Below are positions 1 to 7,855 of a DNA stretch of 42,338 bases, piece after piece; position 1 is the stretch's first letter, and each line of letters opens with the position of its first letter. A program made the position numbers and the translations under genes. This DNA is from Paenibacillus sabuli (GTDB lineage: Bacteria; Bacillota; Bacilli; Paenibacillales; Paenibacillaceae). Under the pieces are notes generated by a model, which searched no databases, was not told the origin of the DNA, and saw only the letters and a program-made list of their open reading frames with translations. The stretch covers positions 1 through 42,338 of the forward strand of contig NZ_JACXIZ010000037.1 in the NCBI RefSeq assembly GCF_014705605.1. The letters run 5' to 3'.

Positions 1-2
1 CC

Positions 3-698
3 CGCGGCGGGCCATGGCCCGCGCCGGGGGCGCTGCCGGGCCGGCGGGGCGGCTGGCCCGGGCATGCCATCGGCGGAGCGCCGGGCGCCTATGGCAGCCA
101 CACGATCCGCATGGAGCCTTCGGGCTCGCGCGTGCGCGTCGTCCACGCCTCGCCCGACCTGTCAGCCGTGGATATCTGTGCCGGCGAGCTGGAGCTGGGC
201 ATGGAGCTGGTCTATCGCACGCACGGCGCTTACCGCAGCGTAGCGCCCGGTCAGCAGGTCATCACCGTGTATGCGGCCGGCGACCGCAGCCGCCCGCTGC
301 TGTCGCAGACGCTCAATGTCCAGCCCGCCCAGTCCTATACGGTGGCGGCCGGCAACCATGCGGCAGAGCTGCGGCTGTACGCCTATATCGACGATCCCGC
401 GCCCAGCGCCGGCCTGGCGCGCGTGAAGTTCATTCATCTCGCGTCGGGACTGCCCGAGGCGGACATTCGCACCGGCGGCGGCACGGAGCTGTTCCGACGT
501 GTGCCCTATGGCATGTCAACCGCTTACACCGTCCTGCCCGCAGGCGCGGCGGACGTGAGGCTTTTTGACGGGCGGTCCGGCGCCGGCCTGCTCCCGCCGG
601 GAGAGTCGGAGCTGGCTCCCGATTCGGTGACGACGTTTCTGGTCGTGCAGGGCGGAGACGACGCGCCGGCGGAGGCGCTGCTGCTGTCGGATCTATAG
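3..698 (+). CDS. DUF4397 domain protein, 5' end cut by the window
   Basis: The frame is open from the first bases of the window to a TAG at 696-698, so the true start lies upstream. The first ~40 visible residues are rich in Gly, Pro, Arg and Ala and look like a linker or the end of a low-complexity region. The rest is a beta-rich region with two related halves: VRVVHASPDLSAVDICAG followed by a stretch ending at PAQSYTVAAG, then VKFIHLASGLPEADIRTGGG. The pattern V(H/V)ASPD..AVD is typical of DUF4397, found in exported and surface proteins of Firmicutes with no settled function. No membrane anchor is visible in this part. An ATG at 111 opens a 195-residue version, but coding continues upstream and no ribosome site supports it as the start. 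Confidence 0.75.
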   Translation, partial: RGGPWPAPGALPGRRGGWPGHAIGGAPGAYGSHTIRMEPSGSRVRVVHASPDLSAVDICAGELELGMELVYRTHGAYRSVAPGQQVITVYAAGDRSRPLLSQTLNVQPAQSYTVAAGNHAAELRLYAYIDDPAPSAGLARVKFIHLASGLPEADIRTGGGTELFRRVPYGMSTAYTVLPAGAADVRLFDGRSGAGLLPPGESELAPDSVTTFLVVQGGDDAPAEALLLSDL

Positions 699-729
699 CC
701 TGTTCCCTTCTTTGAGGGGCATGAATCGT

Positions 730-758
730 TTGCAGGGATACGGAATTAGAGGTAATAT
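730..758 (+). promoter_or_regulatory. Sigma-A-type promoter of the Lrp-family gene
   Basis: A TTGCAG -35 at 730-735 and a TAATAT -10 at 753-758 are separated by 17 bases. It lies about 35 bases before the GTG start at 794, which has an AGGAGGG ribosome site at 779-785. Confidence 0.55.
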
Positions 759-793
759 AGAGATTATCGTTTTTATGCAGGAGGGATTCGGTA

Positions 794-1285
794 GTGGAGA
801 AGCTGAAGGTCGACATTCTCGAATTGCTGAAGGAAGACGCCAGACGCAGTCCGGAGTTGATCTCGACGATGCTGGATGTGCCGGAGCCTGAGATCAAGCA
901 GGCGATCGGCGAGCTGGAAGCGGAGCATGTCATTGTCAAGTATGCGGCCGTTGTGAATTGGAGCAAGGTGAGCGACGAGCAGGTGACGGCGCTGATCGAG
1001 GTGTCGATTACGCCTGAGCGCGGCCGCGGGTTCGAGGGCATTGCCGAGCGCATTTACCTTTACCCGGAGGTCAAGTCGGTCTATCTGATGTCGGGCGCGT
1101 ATGATCTGCTGGTCGAGGTGCAAGGGGCGAGTCTCAAGGACGTGGCGTCGTTCGTCTCGAACAAGCTGTCCCCGATCGATGCCGTACTGTCCACCAAAAC
1201 TTTCTTTGTCCTCAAAAAATACAAACAGGACGGAATCATTTACGAAGAGCACGAGGATGACCATCGGCTGATGATTTCGCCATGA
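794..1285 (+). CDS. alaR: Lrp/AsnC-family transcriptional regulator, AlaR-like
   Basis: A 163-residue protein starting at GTG behind a strong AGGAGGG site. Residues 1-60 form the winged helix-turn-helix of the Lrp/AsnC family (LKEDARRSPELISTMLDVPE). Residues ~70-150 form the RAM ligand-binding domain (ALIEVSITPERGRGFEGIAE and VYLMSGAYDLLVEV). Such proteins bind DNA as oligomers and sense amino acids. The next gene starts 17 bases downstream and is a class I aminotransferase. The same order occurs in Bacillus subtilis as alaR (yugG) and alaT (yugH), where the regulator activates alanine transaminase; the name here rests on that conserved pairing and family match. Effector and targets are inferred. 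Confidence 0.85.
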   Translation: MEKLKVDILELLKEDARRSPELISTMLDVPEPEIKQAIGELEAEHVIVKYAAVVNWSKVSDEQVTALIEVSITPERGRGFEGIAERIYLYPEVKSVYLMSGAYDLLVEVQGASLKDVASFVSNKLSPIDAVLSTKTFFVLKKYKQDGIIYEEHEDDHRLMISP

Positions 1286-1302
1286 GAATAGGGTGACTCG
1301 TC

Positions 1303-2520
1303 ATGATGCAACGGAATGAGCTTCAGGTGGATACCGGACGCGATCGCAGCTCGATGTCGGATTATTTGGTGCCGCAGGTGCGGGCCATTCCGCCGTCGGG
1401 CATTCGCCGTTTTTTTGATCTGGTCAGCGCCAGCAAGGATGTCATCACGCTCGGCGTCGGCGAGCCCGACTTCGTGACGCCGTGGCATGTGCGCGAAGCG
1501 TGCGTGTATTCGCTCGAGACCGGCAAGACGCAATATACATCCAACGCCGGGATGCCTGAGCTGCGCGAGGCGATCGCCGACTATTTGAGCGGCCGCTTCG
1601 CAGTGGACTACGATCCCGGTAGCGAAATTCTGGTGACGGTAGGGGCGAGCGAGGCGATCGATCTGGCGCTGCGCGCGCTGGTATCTGCCGGCGACGAGAT
1701 CCTGGTGCCCGAGCCGTGCTATATCTCTTACTCGCCGATCACCGCGCTCAGCGGAGGTACGCCGGTCGGCGTCGAGACGTATGCCAAGGATCAGTTCAAG
1801 CTGACCGCCGAGAGCCTGGAGGCCGCCATCACGCCCCGCTCGAAGGTGCTGATCCTCTGCTATCCGAGCAATCCGACGGGCGGCATCATGACGCGCGAGG
1901 ACTGGCTGCCGATCGCGCAGCTGGTGGAGAAGCACGACCTGATCGTCATTGCCGACGAGATCTATGCCGAGCTGACGTACAGCGGCCGTCATGTCAGCTT
2001 CGCCTCCTTGCCCGGCATGAAGGATCGCACGATTACAGTGAACGGATTCTCCAAAGCGTTCGCGATGACGGGCTGGCGCATGGGTTACGCTTGCGGCCAT
2101 CCGGAGCTGATCGCCGCGATGCTGAAAATTCACCAGTATACCATCATGTGCGCGCCGGTGATGGGGCAGGTGGCCGCGCTCGAGGCGCTGACGAGCGGGA
2201 TCGGCGAGATGGAACGGATGGTCGAATCGTACAATCAGCGGCGCCGGCTGGTCGTACACGGCTTCAAGGAGATCGGGCTGGATTGCCATGAACCCCATGG
2301 CGCTTTCTATGCTTTTCCTTCCGTCGCGTCGACCGGTCTGACCTCGGAGGAGTTCGCAGAGCGGCTGCTGATGGAGGGGCGCGTCGCGGCGGTGCCGGGC
2401 GGCGTCTTCGGCAAAGGCGGCGAAAGCTTTATCCGCTGTTCCTACGCCACTTCGGTGGCGCAGCTCACCGAGGCGCTTGATCGAATCGGAAATTTTGTCC
2501 ATCGTATAAAAATGTCATAA
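1303..2520 (+). CDS. alaT: Class I/II PLP-dependent aminotransferase, AlaT-like
   Basis: A 405-residue fold-type I aminotransferase. It has the N-terminal glycine-proline motif (ITLGVGEPDFVTP), YPSNPTGG in the middle, and the PLP-binding lysine in NGFSKAFAMTGWRMG (Lys251). The start at 1303 is preferred because AGGGTGA lies six bases upstream; an in-frame ATG at 1354 begins closer to where the family usually starts (MSDYL) but has no ribosome site. It follows the Lrp-type regulator, as alaT follows alaR in B. subtilis, so pyruvate/glutamate-linked alanine transamination in the cytosol is the best guess. Aspartate or aromatic aminotransferase activity cannot be excluded from sequence alone. 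Confidence 0.85.
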   Translation: MMQRNELQVDTGRDRSSMSDYLVPQVRAIPPSGIRRFFDLVSASKDVITLGVGEPDFVTPWHVREACVYSLETGKTQYTSNAGMPELREAIADYLSGRFAVDYDPGSEILVTVGASEAIDLALRALVSAGDEILVPEPCYISYSPITALSGGTPVGVETYAKDQFKLTAESLEAAITPRSKVLILCYPSNPTGGIMTREDWLPIAQLVEKHDLIVIADEIYAELTYSGRHVSFASLPGMKDRTITVNGFSKAFAMTGWRMGYACGHPELIAAMLKIHQYTIMCAPVMGQVAALEALTSGIGEMERMVESYNQRRRLVVHGFKEIGLDCHEPHGAFYAFPSVASTGLTSEEFAERLLMEGRVAAVPGGVFGKGGESFIRCSYATSVAQLTEALDRIGNFVHRIKMS

Positions 2521-2526
2521 TTTGAA

Positions 2527-2555
2527 TTGTTTAAATCGTGTTTATTTGATATAAT
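2527..2555 (+). promoter_or_regulatory. Extended -10 sigma-A promoter of the Spo0E-like gene
   Basis: TTGTTT at 2527-2532, a 17-base spacer and a perfect TATAAT at 2550-2555 preceded by TG (TGATATAAT). It gives a leader of about 75 bases to the start at 2638. Confidence 0.65.
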
Positions 2556-2637
2556 TTAACAAATGGAACCGGGATGGCGCGTTCAATCCCTTGGCAAATC
2601 GAGTGCGACAGCATGACGAATTAAAGGAGGGATGAAG

Positions 2638-2865
2638 ATGGCTTATGCGGACCAGCGCTTGGCCTATGCGAGCGATCGGAGCATGTGCAATTCGGCCGCT
2701 TCCCCCCCTTACATGCGCAAGCTTGAGGATGAAATCTATCAATTGCGTACGGTTATGGAGCAGGTTTACCTTGAGGAGGCCTCCTTTAATTCCGAAGTCG
2801 TCATCGAAATCAGCCGCAAGCTCGACTTGAAAATCAACGAATACATGAAGCACAGATTCAAATAG
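2638..2865 (+). CDS. Spo0E-like sporulation regulatory aspartyl-phosphatase
   Basis: A 75-residue protein. Its C-terminal half carries the Spo0E family signature, a helical hairpin with the SRKLDLKINEYMK segment (SxxLDxxI core). Spo0E-type proteins dephosphorylate phosphorylated Spo0A and so delay sporulation. Two ATGs are close together (2632 and 2638); AAAGGAGG ends at 2630, which leaves only one base before the first and seven before the second, so 2638 is the start. The N-terminal ~25 residues are longer than in the smallest family members. The gene is monocistronic, with its own promoter and a terminator directly after the stop. Confidence 0.8.
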   Translation: MAYADQRLAYASDRSMCNSAASPPYMRKLEDEIYQLRTVMEQVYLEEASFNSEVVIEISRKLDLKINEYMKHRFK

Positions 2866-2869
2866 AAGA

Positions 2870-2898
2870 GTCCCGCCTCGGCGGGGCTTGTTTTTTTA
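2870..2898 (+). terminator. Intrinsic terminator of the Spo0E-like gene
   Basis: The inverted repeat CCCGC-CTCG-GCGGG is followed by a run of T at 2891-2897, five bases after the stop codon. Confidence 0.8.
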
Positions 2899-2924
2899 TT
2901 GACTGGCGGAATCGGCATAAAGGG

Positions 2925-3260
2925 ATGAATAAGCGTAAAATGTGAGGCTATTCAGCGGAAATTGCTCCAGCGGCGGAAATAAGCGTAAAATGTGAGGCTA
3001 TTCGGTGGAAATTGCTCCAGCGGCGGAAATAAGCGTAAAATGCGATGCTACAGGAGCGAAATTGCTCGGGCGACGGAAATAAGCGTAAAATGCGATGCTA
3101 CAGGGGCGAAATTGCTCGGGCGACGGAAATAAGCGTAAAATGCGATGCTACAGGGGCGAAATTGCTCGGGCGGCGGAAATAAGCGTAAAATGTGAGGCTA
3201 TTCGGTGGAAATTGCTCGGGCGGCGGAAATAAGCGTAAAATGTGAGGCTACTCGGCCGAA
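2925..3260. repeat. 50-bp tandem repeat array, seven copies
   Basis: The core AAGCGTAAAATG begins at 2931, 2981, 3031, 3081, 3131, 3181 and 3231, an exact period of 50. Each unit also carries GGCGGAAAT before the core and a variable GAAATTGCTC segment after it. Two subtypes alternate: TGTGAGGCTATTC and TGCGATGCTACAGG. There is no unique spacer; the whole unit repeats. A diverged eighth copy sits at the right end of the window. This array and the 36-bp repeat pair after it fill the gene-free stretch between the Spo0E-like gene and the adenosyltransferase gene. Confidence 0.95.
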
Positions 3261-3328
3261 TCCACGCCGGAAGTGAAATGAAGCTACTGGCATCAGAATG
3301 GTTGCAGTCACCGTTTCTAAATATGACC

Positions 3329-3465
3329 TGCCGCCAAAGGATGGCGACAGCCGTTTCGCCTTGAAATCAAGCGTGTCCGGCGTTTCACGCGCCGAACCAA
3401 GCGCTCGATTTCGCGGAACGAAACTACTGTGCCGCCAAAGGATGGCGACAGCCGTTTCGCCTTGA
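3329..3465. repeat. Pair of perfect 36-bp direct repeats
   Basis: The same 36 bases (TGCCGCCAAAGGATGGCGAC and onward to CTTGA) occur at 3329-3364 and 3430-3465, 101 bases apart. The second copy ends 45 bases before the ATG of the adenosyltransferase gene, so it lies in or beside that gene's promoter region. Confidence 0.95.
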
Positions 3466-3509
3466 GATGTGTTATAGTAGAAGGAATGAGCGACGAAGGA
3501 GCGAGGTAC

Positions 3510-4088
3510 ATGCAAATATATACGCGCGGCGGCGACCGGGGCGACACGTCGGTCATCGGCGGGAGGGTCCGCAAGGACGACATCCGCGTCGAGGCGTATG
3601 GCACAATTGACGAACTGAACGCCTGTACCGGGGCGGCCGCCGCCCAGGCGCGCGAGCTCGGTCAGGAGGCGCTGGCCGCGGAGCTGGAGGGCATCATGCA
3701 GGAGCTGTTCGATTGCGGGTCCGATCTGGCCTATGCCGACCCCAGGCAGCCGGTGTATAAGGTCGAAGAAGGGCTGGCAGCCCGTCTGGAACCGCTGATC
3801 GACAGCCTCAACGGCGAGGCGCCGGAGATCACCCGGTTCATTCTGCCGGGCGGGAGCAAGCTCGCGGCCGAGTTGCACGTCTGCCGTACGGTGTGTCGGC
3901 GAGCGGAGCGGCGCGTGGTGACGCTGGCGCAAGAGCATCCGATCAACGAGGCGGCCCTGATCTACCTGAACCGGCTATCGGACTTTTTCTTCGCGGCGGC
4001 GCGCGCGGCCAACGCCCGGCTCGGCGTGGAGGATGTGGCGTACGTGCGCAGTGCGGAGGTATTCCACAAGGCGAAAAAGCAGCCATGA
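3510..4088 (+). CDS. pduO: PduO/CobO-type cob(I)alamin adenosyltransferase
   Basis: A 192-residue protein that would transfer the adenosyl group of ATP to cob(I)alamin, giving coenzyme B12. The N-terminus MQIYTRGGDRGDTSVIGG is the ATP-binding signature of the PduO-type family. Family motifs follow: VEAYGTIDELNAC, LFDCGSDLAY, FILPGGS, CRRAERRVV and LNRLSDFFFAAAR. An upstream in-frame ATG (3486) is rejected because GAAGGAG at 3495-3501 sits eight bases before 3510. Its stop overlaps the start of the next gene in ATGA, so the two are translationally coupled. No cobalamin riboswitch was recognised upstream. B. subtilis yvqK is the likely counterpart. Confidence 0.9.
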   Translation: MQIYTRGGDRGDTSVIGGRVRKDDIRVEAYGTIDELNACTGAAAAQARELGQEALAAELEGIMQELFDCGSDLAYADPRQPVYKVEEGLAARLEPLIDSLNGEAPEITRFILPGGSKLAAELHVCRTVCRRAERRVVTLAQEHPINEAALIYLNRLSDFFFAAARAANARLGVEDVAYVRSAEVFHKAKKQP

Positions 4089-5095
4089 CCTCGGAACTCG
4101 AGACCCGCTATTACGCGCCGCTCGTCGTCGAGGTAACGTCCGAGGACGAGGGCAAGCAAATTCGCACCGTGCTCGAGCGGCGGCTCGGGGTGTCCCGCAA
4201 GCTGCTGTCCAGACTCAAGCTGACCGAGCACGGCATCACCTTGAACGGCCGGCGGGCCTATACAAGCGTGCCGGTGCGCGCCGGAGATCGGCTGGAGCTC
4301 TACATGGAGCGCGAGACCTCGGAGGATATCCTGGCCGAGCCGCAGGAGCTGGAGATCGTCTACGAGGACGACGAACTGCTGGTGGTGAACAAGCGGGCCG
4401 GCGTGATCGTGCACCCGACGCATGGTCATTACACCGGCACTCTGGCCAACGGCGTCGTGCACCACTGGGCTGCGCGCGGCGAGCGAGTGCGCTTCCGACC
4501 GGTTCACCGGCTCGACCAGGAGACCTCTGGGCTGGTCGCAATCGCCAAAAACCCGTACATTCATCAGCAGCTCTCGGAGCAATTGCAGCGCGACGAGATC
4601 GACAAGCGCTATTGCGCCTATGTATACGGCGTGCCTGAGCCGTCGACGGCGACGATCGACGCGCCGCAGGAACGCGACCCGGACGATCCGCATATGCGGA
4701 TCGTCACGCCCGCCGGCTACCGGGCCGTGACGCATTACGAGACGGCAGCGGTATATGGCCGGGCAGCCGACGGCAGCGGCGCCGGCGAGGCGGCGCTGGT
4801 GCGATTGCGGCTGGAGACCGGCCGCACCCATCAGATCCGCGTCCATCTGCTGCATATCGGCTGTCCGCTCATCGGCGATGCGATGTACCGTCGCGCTGCG
4901 GACAGACTGCGGCCTTGGGCGGCTGCCGCGCATGCGGCAGCCGGGCGCCACGCGCTGCATGCGGAGCGGCTCACGCTCACGCATCCGGGCCGCCGGGAGC
5001 GCATGACCTTCGTCGCGCCGCTGCCGCGGGAGCTACGGGCGCTGGAGCGCGTATTGGAACACATGCCGTCCGAGGCGGGAAGCCATTCAATCTGA
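4085..5095 (+). CDS. RluA-family 23S rRNA-type pseudouridine synthase
   Basis: A 336-residue enzyme predicted to isomerise uridine to pseudouridine in RNA. Residues ~15-75 form an S4-like RNA-binding domain (LGVSRKLLSRLKLTEHGI). The catalytic domain follows, with VVNKRAGVIVHPTHGH and the active-site motif HRLDQETSG, in which Asp144 is the catalytic aspartate. RLETGRTHQIRVHL closes the RluA signature. Its ATG overlaps the TGA of pduO by four bases. The family places it with RluD/YlyB/YhcT-like enzymes; the exact target uridine cannot be told. The C-terminus is ordinary and not truncated. Confidence 0.9.
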   Translation: MTSELETRYYAPLVVEVTSEDEGKQIRTVLERRLGVSRKLLSRLKLTEHGITLNGRRAYTSVPVRAGDRLELYMERETSEDILAEPQELEIVYEDDELLVVNKRAGVIVHPTHGHYTGTLANGVVHHWAARGERVRFRPVHRLDQETSGLVAIAKNPYIHQQLSEQLQRDEIDKRYCAYVYGVPEPSTATIDAPQERDPDDPHMRIVTPAGYRAVTHYETAAVYGRAADGSGAGEAALVRLRLETGRTHQIRVHLLHIGCPLIGDAMYRRAADRLRPWAAAAHAAAGRHALHAERLTLTHPGRRERMTFVAPLPRELRALERVLEHMPSEAGSHSI

Positions 5096-5116
5096 GCAAG
5101 GAGAGGACGACTGGAC

Positions 5117-5488
5117 ATGACAACACTCGATGTGTATTATTATCCGAAATGCGGCACCTGCCGCAAGGCGCTCAAGCATCTCCAGACGGCCGGCTACGAG
5201 CTGCGGCTGCACGATCTGTTCGAGCAGGCGCCCTCCGCGGGCGAGATCCGCGAGTGGCTCGAGCGCAGCGGGCTGGAGGCCAAGGCCTTCTTCAACACCT
5301 CCGGCGAGGTCTATCGCGAGCAGGGCTTGAAGGACAAGCTGCCGAAGATGGACGAAGCGGACAAAATCGCATCGCTGGCAGGCAACGGCCGTCTCGTCAA
5401 GCGACCGGTCGTCACCGACGGCACGAAGCTCACCGTGGGCTACAAAGAAGCGGAATATAACCGGGTATGGCCGGCTACCGGGATGTGA
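5117..5488 (+). CDS. ArsC/Spx-family protein, YusI-like
   Basis: A 123-residue thioredoxin-fold protein with an N-terminal CxxC (YYYPKCGTCRKALK; Cys12 and Cys15) and the family C-terminal motif RLVKRPVVTDGTKLTVGY. This fits the small ArsC/Spx/YffB family (YusI in B. subtilis). The FNTSGEVYRE segment is typical of the YusI branch rather than Spx itself, which acts on RNA polymerase. No ars genes are nearby, so arsenate reduction is not supported. A cytosolic redox role is likely but not defined. It is the third gene of the dense run that begins with pduO. Confidence 0.8.
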   Translation: MTTLDVYYYPKCGTCRKALKHLQTAGYELRLHDLFEQAPSAGEIREWLERSGLEAKAFFNTSGEVYREQGLKDKLPKMDEADKIASLAGNGRLVKRPVVTDGTKLTVGYKEAEYNRVWPATGM

Positions 5489-5536
5489 ACGGCGATTCGT
5501 AACGATAGAGAGCAACCGAAGCAAGAAGGCCGGGGC

Positions 5537-6574
5537 TTGTGGTGGATGATCGGGGCGGCGCTGCTGTTCGTCGTCACGAAGGGCAAAACGCTGCTGCTCC
5601 TGCTGAGCAAATTCGCCGCGCCGCTGGTCAGCATGGCGATAACCGTCGGCGCTTATGCGCTGCTCAGTCCGCTGTGGTTCGCCGTAGGGCTCGTCCTGCT
5701 GATCTTCGTGCACGAGCTCGGGCATGTCTGGGCGGCCAAGCGCAAGGGCGTGCCGGTCAGCGCGCCGCTATTCATTCCGTTCATCGGCGCGCTCATTACG
5801 ATGAAGCGGCACCCCAAGGACGCGGTGACCGAGGCGTATATCGCCATGGGCGGGCCGCTGCTCGGCACGCTGGGCGCACTGCTGGTGTACGCGGCGGGGC
5901 ATGCCTGGGAGCTGCCGCTGCTGTTCGTGCTGGCGAATGTCGGCTTCATTCTCAATCTGTTCAACCTGGTGCCGATCCATCCGCTCGACGGCGGACGGAT
6001 CGCTGCGGCAGTCGGGCGCTGGCTGTGGCTGCTGGGACTGGTGGGCGGACTGGGTCTCATCGTGTGGCTGCGCAGCTGGCTGCTGCTGCTGATCTGGGCC
6101 TTGTTCGCCTGGGAGCTGTACCAGCGCTATGTCAGCCGCCGCGGCAACAAGCCCTTGTCGATCGTCGGCGTCTACGAGCTCCCGCTGGACCGGGTGCAGA
6201 TGCCGGACTGGTTCATGCCGTCCAGCACGCACACGCGAGAGCTGAGCTACACGACGTATTGCAGGCTCACGGGAGAGCAGCTGGTGCAATTCGATTGGAC
6301 GGCGATGCGCTTTCGCGGCGAGCTGGAGCTGCCAGTGCCGGCGATTGTGCAGGGCGTCCAGCTCGTCGGAGCGGAGCAGGTGGACAAGGGCGGCGGCGCG
6401 CTGCTGCGGCTCAAGGTCCGCGTCGATTATGTCAAGCATGACAACGACCGGTATTATGTGGTGTCTGCCGCGACGCGCTGGACTTACGGGGCCGCTTATG
6501 CGGGCCTGGCCGTCTTCCTGATCGGGATGATCTGGCATATTCAGCAGGCGCAGTTGGCACCGCCGATCCGGTGA
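5537..6574 (+). CDS. M50-family membrane metalloprotease (site-2-protease-like)
   Basis: A 345-residue integral membrane protein. The zinc motif HELGH (His59, Glu60, His63) lies inside a membrane segment (LVLLIFVHELGHVWAA). The second conserved motif of site-2 proteases appears later as NLVPIHPLDGGRI, with the metal-binding aspartate. Hydrophobic stretches lie at ~1-25, 30-60, 95-125 and 150-175, with another near the C-terminus (~315-335). The region ~190-310 is soluble and unlike the compact SpoIVFB form. The TTG start at 5537 is favoured by GAAGG seven bases upstream; the in-frame ATG at 5546 is too far away. The substrate is unknown. The stop overlaps a GTG of the next reading frame. Confidence 0.82.
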   Translation: MWWMIGAALLFVVTKGKTLLLLLSKFAAPLVSMAITVGAYALLSPLWFAVGLVLLIFVHELGHVWAAKRKGVPVSAPLFIPFIGALITMKRHPKDAVTEAYIAMGGPLLGTLGALLVYAAGHAWELPLLFVLANVGFILNLFNLVPIHPLDGGRIAAAVGRWLWLLGLVGGLGLIVWLRSWLLLLIWALFAWELYQRYVSRRGNKPLSIVGVYELPLDRVQMPDWFMPSSTHTRELSYTTYCRLTGEQLVQFDWTAMRFRGELELPVPAIVQGVQLVGAEQVDKGGGALLRLKVRVDYVKHDNDRYYVVSAATRWTYGAAYAGLAVFLIGMIWHIQQAQLAPPIR

Positions 6575-6591
6575 CGGAAGGAAGTGACTTG

Positions 6592-7803
6592 GTGATCAAT
6601 AACGACAATCGCTGGCGCTCGAGCCGGCTGCCCCGATTGGGCTCGGCGATCTTCGCCGAAGCGGCGGCGTGGAAGGAAGAGGCGCGGCGCGCAGGGATGG
6701 ATCTGATCGATCTGGGCATCGGCAGTCCGGATCTCCCGCCGTCGCCCCGCATTCGTACGGCGCTGAGCGAGCAGGTGCAGCGCTCCGATCGCTATGCCTA
6801 TCCGGCATCGCGCGGCAGCGCCGGCTTTCGCGGGCAGGCGGCGCGCTGGCTGCGCCATCGCTTCGGGGTGACTGTCGATCCGGATGAGGAAGTGCTCGCG
6901 CTGATGGGCTCCCAGGATGGCCTGGCTCATCTGGCGCTCGCGGTGACCGATCCGGGGGATGCGGTGCTCGTGCCCGACCCGGGCTATCCAATCTATGCAG
7001 CGGCGCTGGCCGTGGCCGACGTCGAAGCGATTCCTGTGCCGCTGCGGGCGACGAATGACTTTTTACCGGATCTGGAAGCCATTGCTGAGCAAGATTGGGA
7101 GCGTGCCCGCTTTATTTTGCTCAATTTTCCAAGCAACCCTGTATCTGCGGTGGCCGAGTTGCCTTTTTTTGAACGGCTGCTGGCCAAGGCGAGCCGATAC
7201 GGCACGCTGGTCGTGCACGATCTGGCTTACTCGGAGATGGCGTATGACGGCTTTCGTCCGCCGAGCATCCTGCAGGTGCCGGGAGCGGCCGAGCAGGCCG
7301 TCGAGTTCCATTCGCTGTCCAAGAGCTTCAATATGGCAGGCTGCAGAATCGGCTTCGTTGCAGGAAATCGGGAGGCGATCGGCGCGTTGCGCGATCTGAA
7401 GGCCAACCTGGATTACGGGGTGTTCGAGGCGGTACAGGAGGCCGGGATCGTGGCGCTGCAGGAGGACATGGAGCGCGAGGGGCCGCCGGTCGGCGCGCTG
7501 TACGAGCGGCGGCGCGATGCCTTCGTAGAGACGCTGCGAACGGAGGGCTGGGACGTGCCCTTGCCGCGGGCGACGATGTTCGTGTGGGCGCCGCTTCCGG
7601 CTGCCGCCGTTGCACAGGGCTGGAGTGCCCGGGCCATTTCCCGGGAAATGGTGCAAAAGACAGGGGTCGTCGTCATTCCGGGCGACGCATTCGGGCGCGA
7701 GGGCGAGGGCTACGTGCGGATTGCCCTGGTAGAAAATGAAACGAGGCTTTGCGAAGCCGGGCAGCGGATCGGCGCATTCCTGCGCGATATTTTGAACGTA
7801 TAG
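6592..7803 (+). CDS. Class I/II aminotransferase, LL-DAP-aminotransferase-like
   Basis: A ~403-residue PLP enzyme of fold type I. Motifs include IDLGIGSPDLPPSP, SRGSAGFR, VLVPDPGYPIY, LLNFPSNPVSAV and the Schiff-base lysine in SLSKSFNMAGCRIGF (Lys244). This pattern resembles the DapL/PatA-like branch. The frame is open from GTG 6571, which overlaps the protease stop, but GGAAGGAAG at 6577-6585 points to GTG 6592 (or TTG 6589). It is distinct from the AlaT-like enzyme at 1303. The amino donor and acceptor cannot be read from sequence, and no other amino-acid biosynthesis genes are adjacent. Confidence 0.82.
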   Translation: MINNDNRWRSSRLPRLGSAIFAEAAAWKEEARRAGMDLIDLGIGSPDLPPSPRIRTALSEQVQRSDRYAYPASRGSAGFRGQAARWLRHRFGVTVDPDEEVLALMGSQDGLAHLALAVTDPGDAVLVPDPGYPIYAAALAVADVEAIPVPLRATNDFLPDLEAIAEQDWERARFILLNFPSNPVSAVAELPFFERLLAKASRYGTLVVHDLAYSEMAYDGFRPPSILQVPGAAEQAVEFHSLSKSFNMAGCRIGFVAGNREAIGALRDLKANLDYGVFEAVQEAGIVALQEDMEREGPPVGALYERRRDAFVETLRTEGWDVPLPRATMFVWAPLPAAAVAQGWSARAISREMVQKTGVVVIPGDAFGREGEGYVRIALVENETRLCEAGQRIGAFLRDILNV

Positions 7804-7855
7804 AACGTATAGCATTAGCAAGGGGGAGAGGGCAATCGGTGATTCACAAAAACGG

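Noticed and set aside
1240-2502. 420-codon minus-strand frame opposite the AlaT-like gene
   Set aside because: Antisense shadow with no conserved pattern or ribosome site.
2925-3260. Considered as a CRISPR array
   Set aside because: The whole 50-bp unit is repeated; there are no unique spacers and no cas genes.
3260-3509. Cobalamin riboswitch upstream of the adenosyltransferase
   Set aside because: No B12-box-like segment or the expected conserved core was seen; the space is taken by direct repeats.
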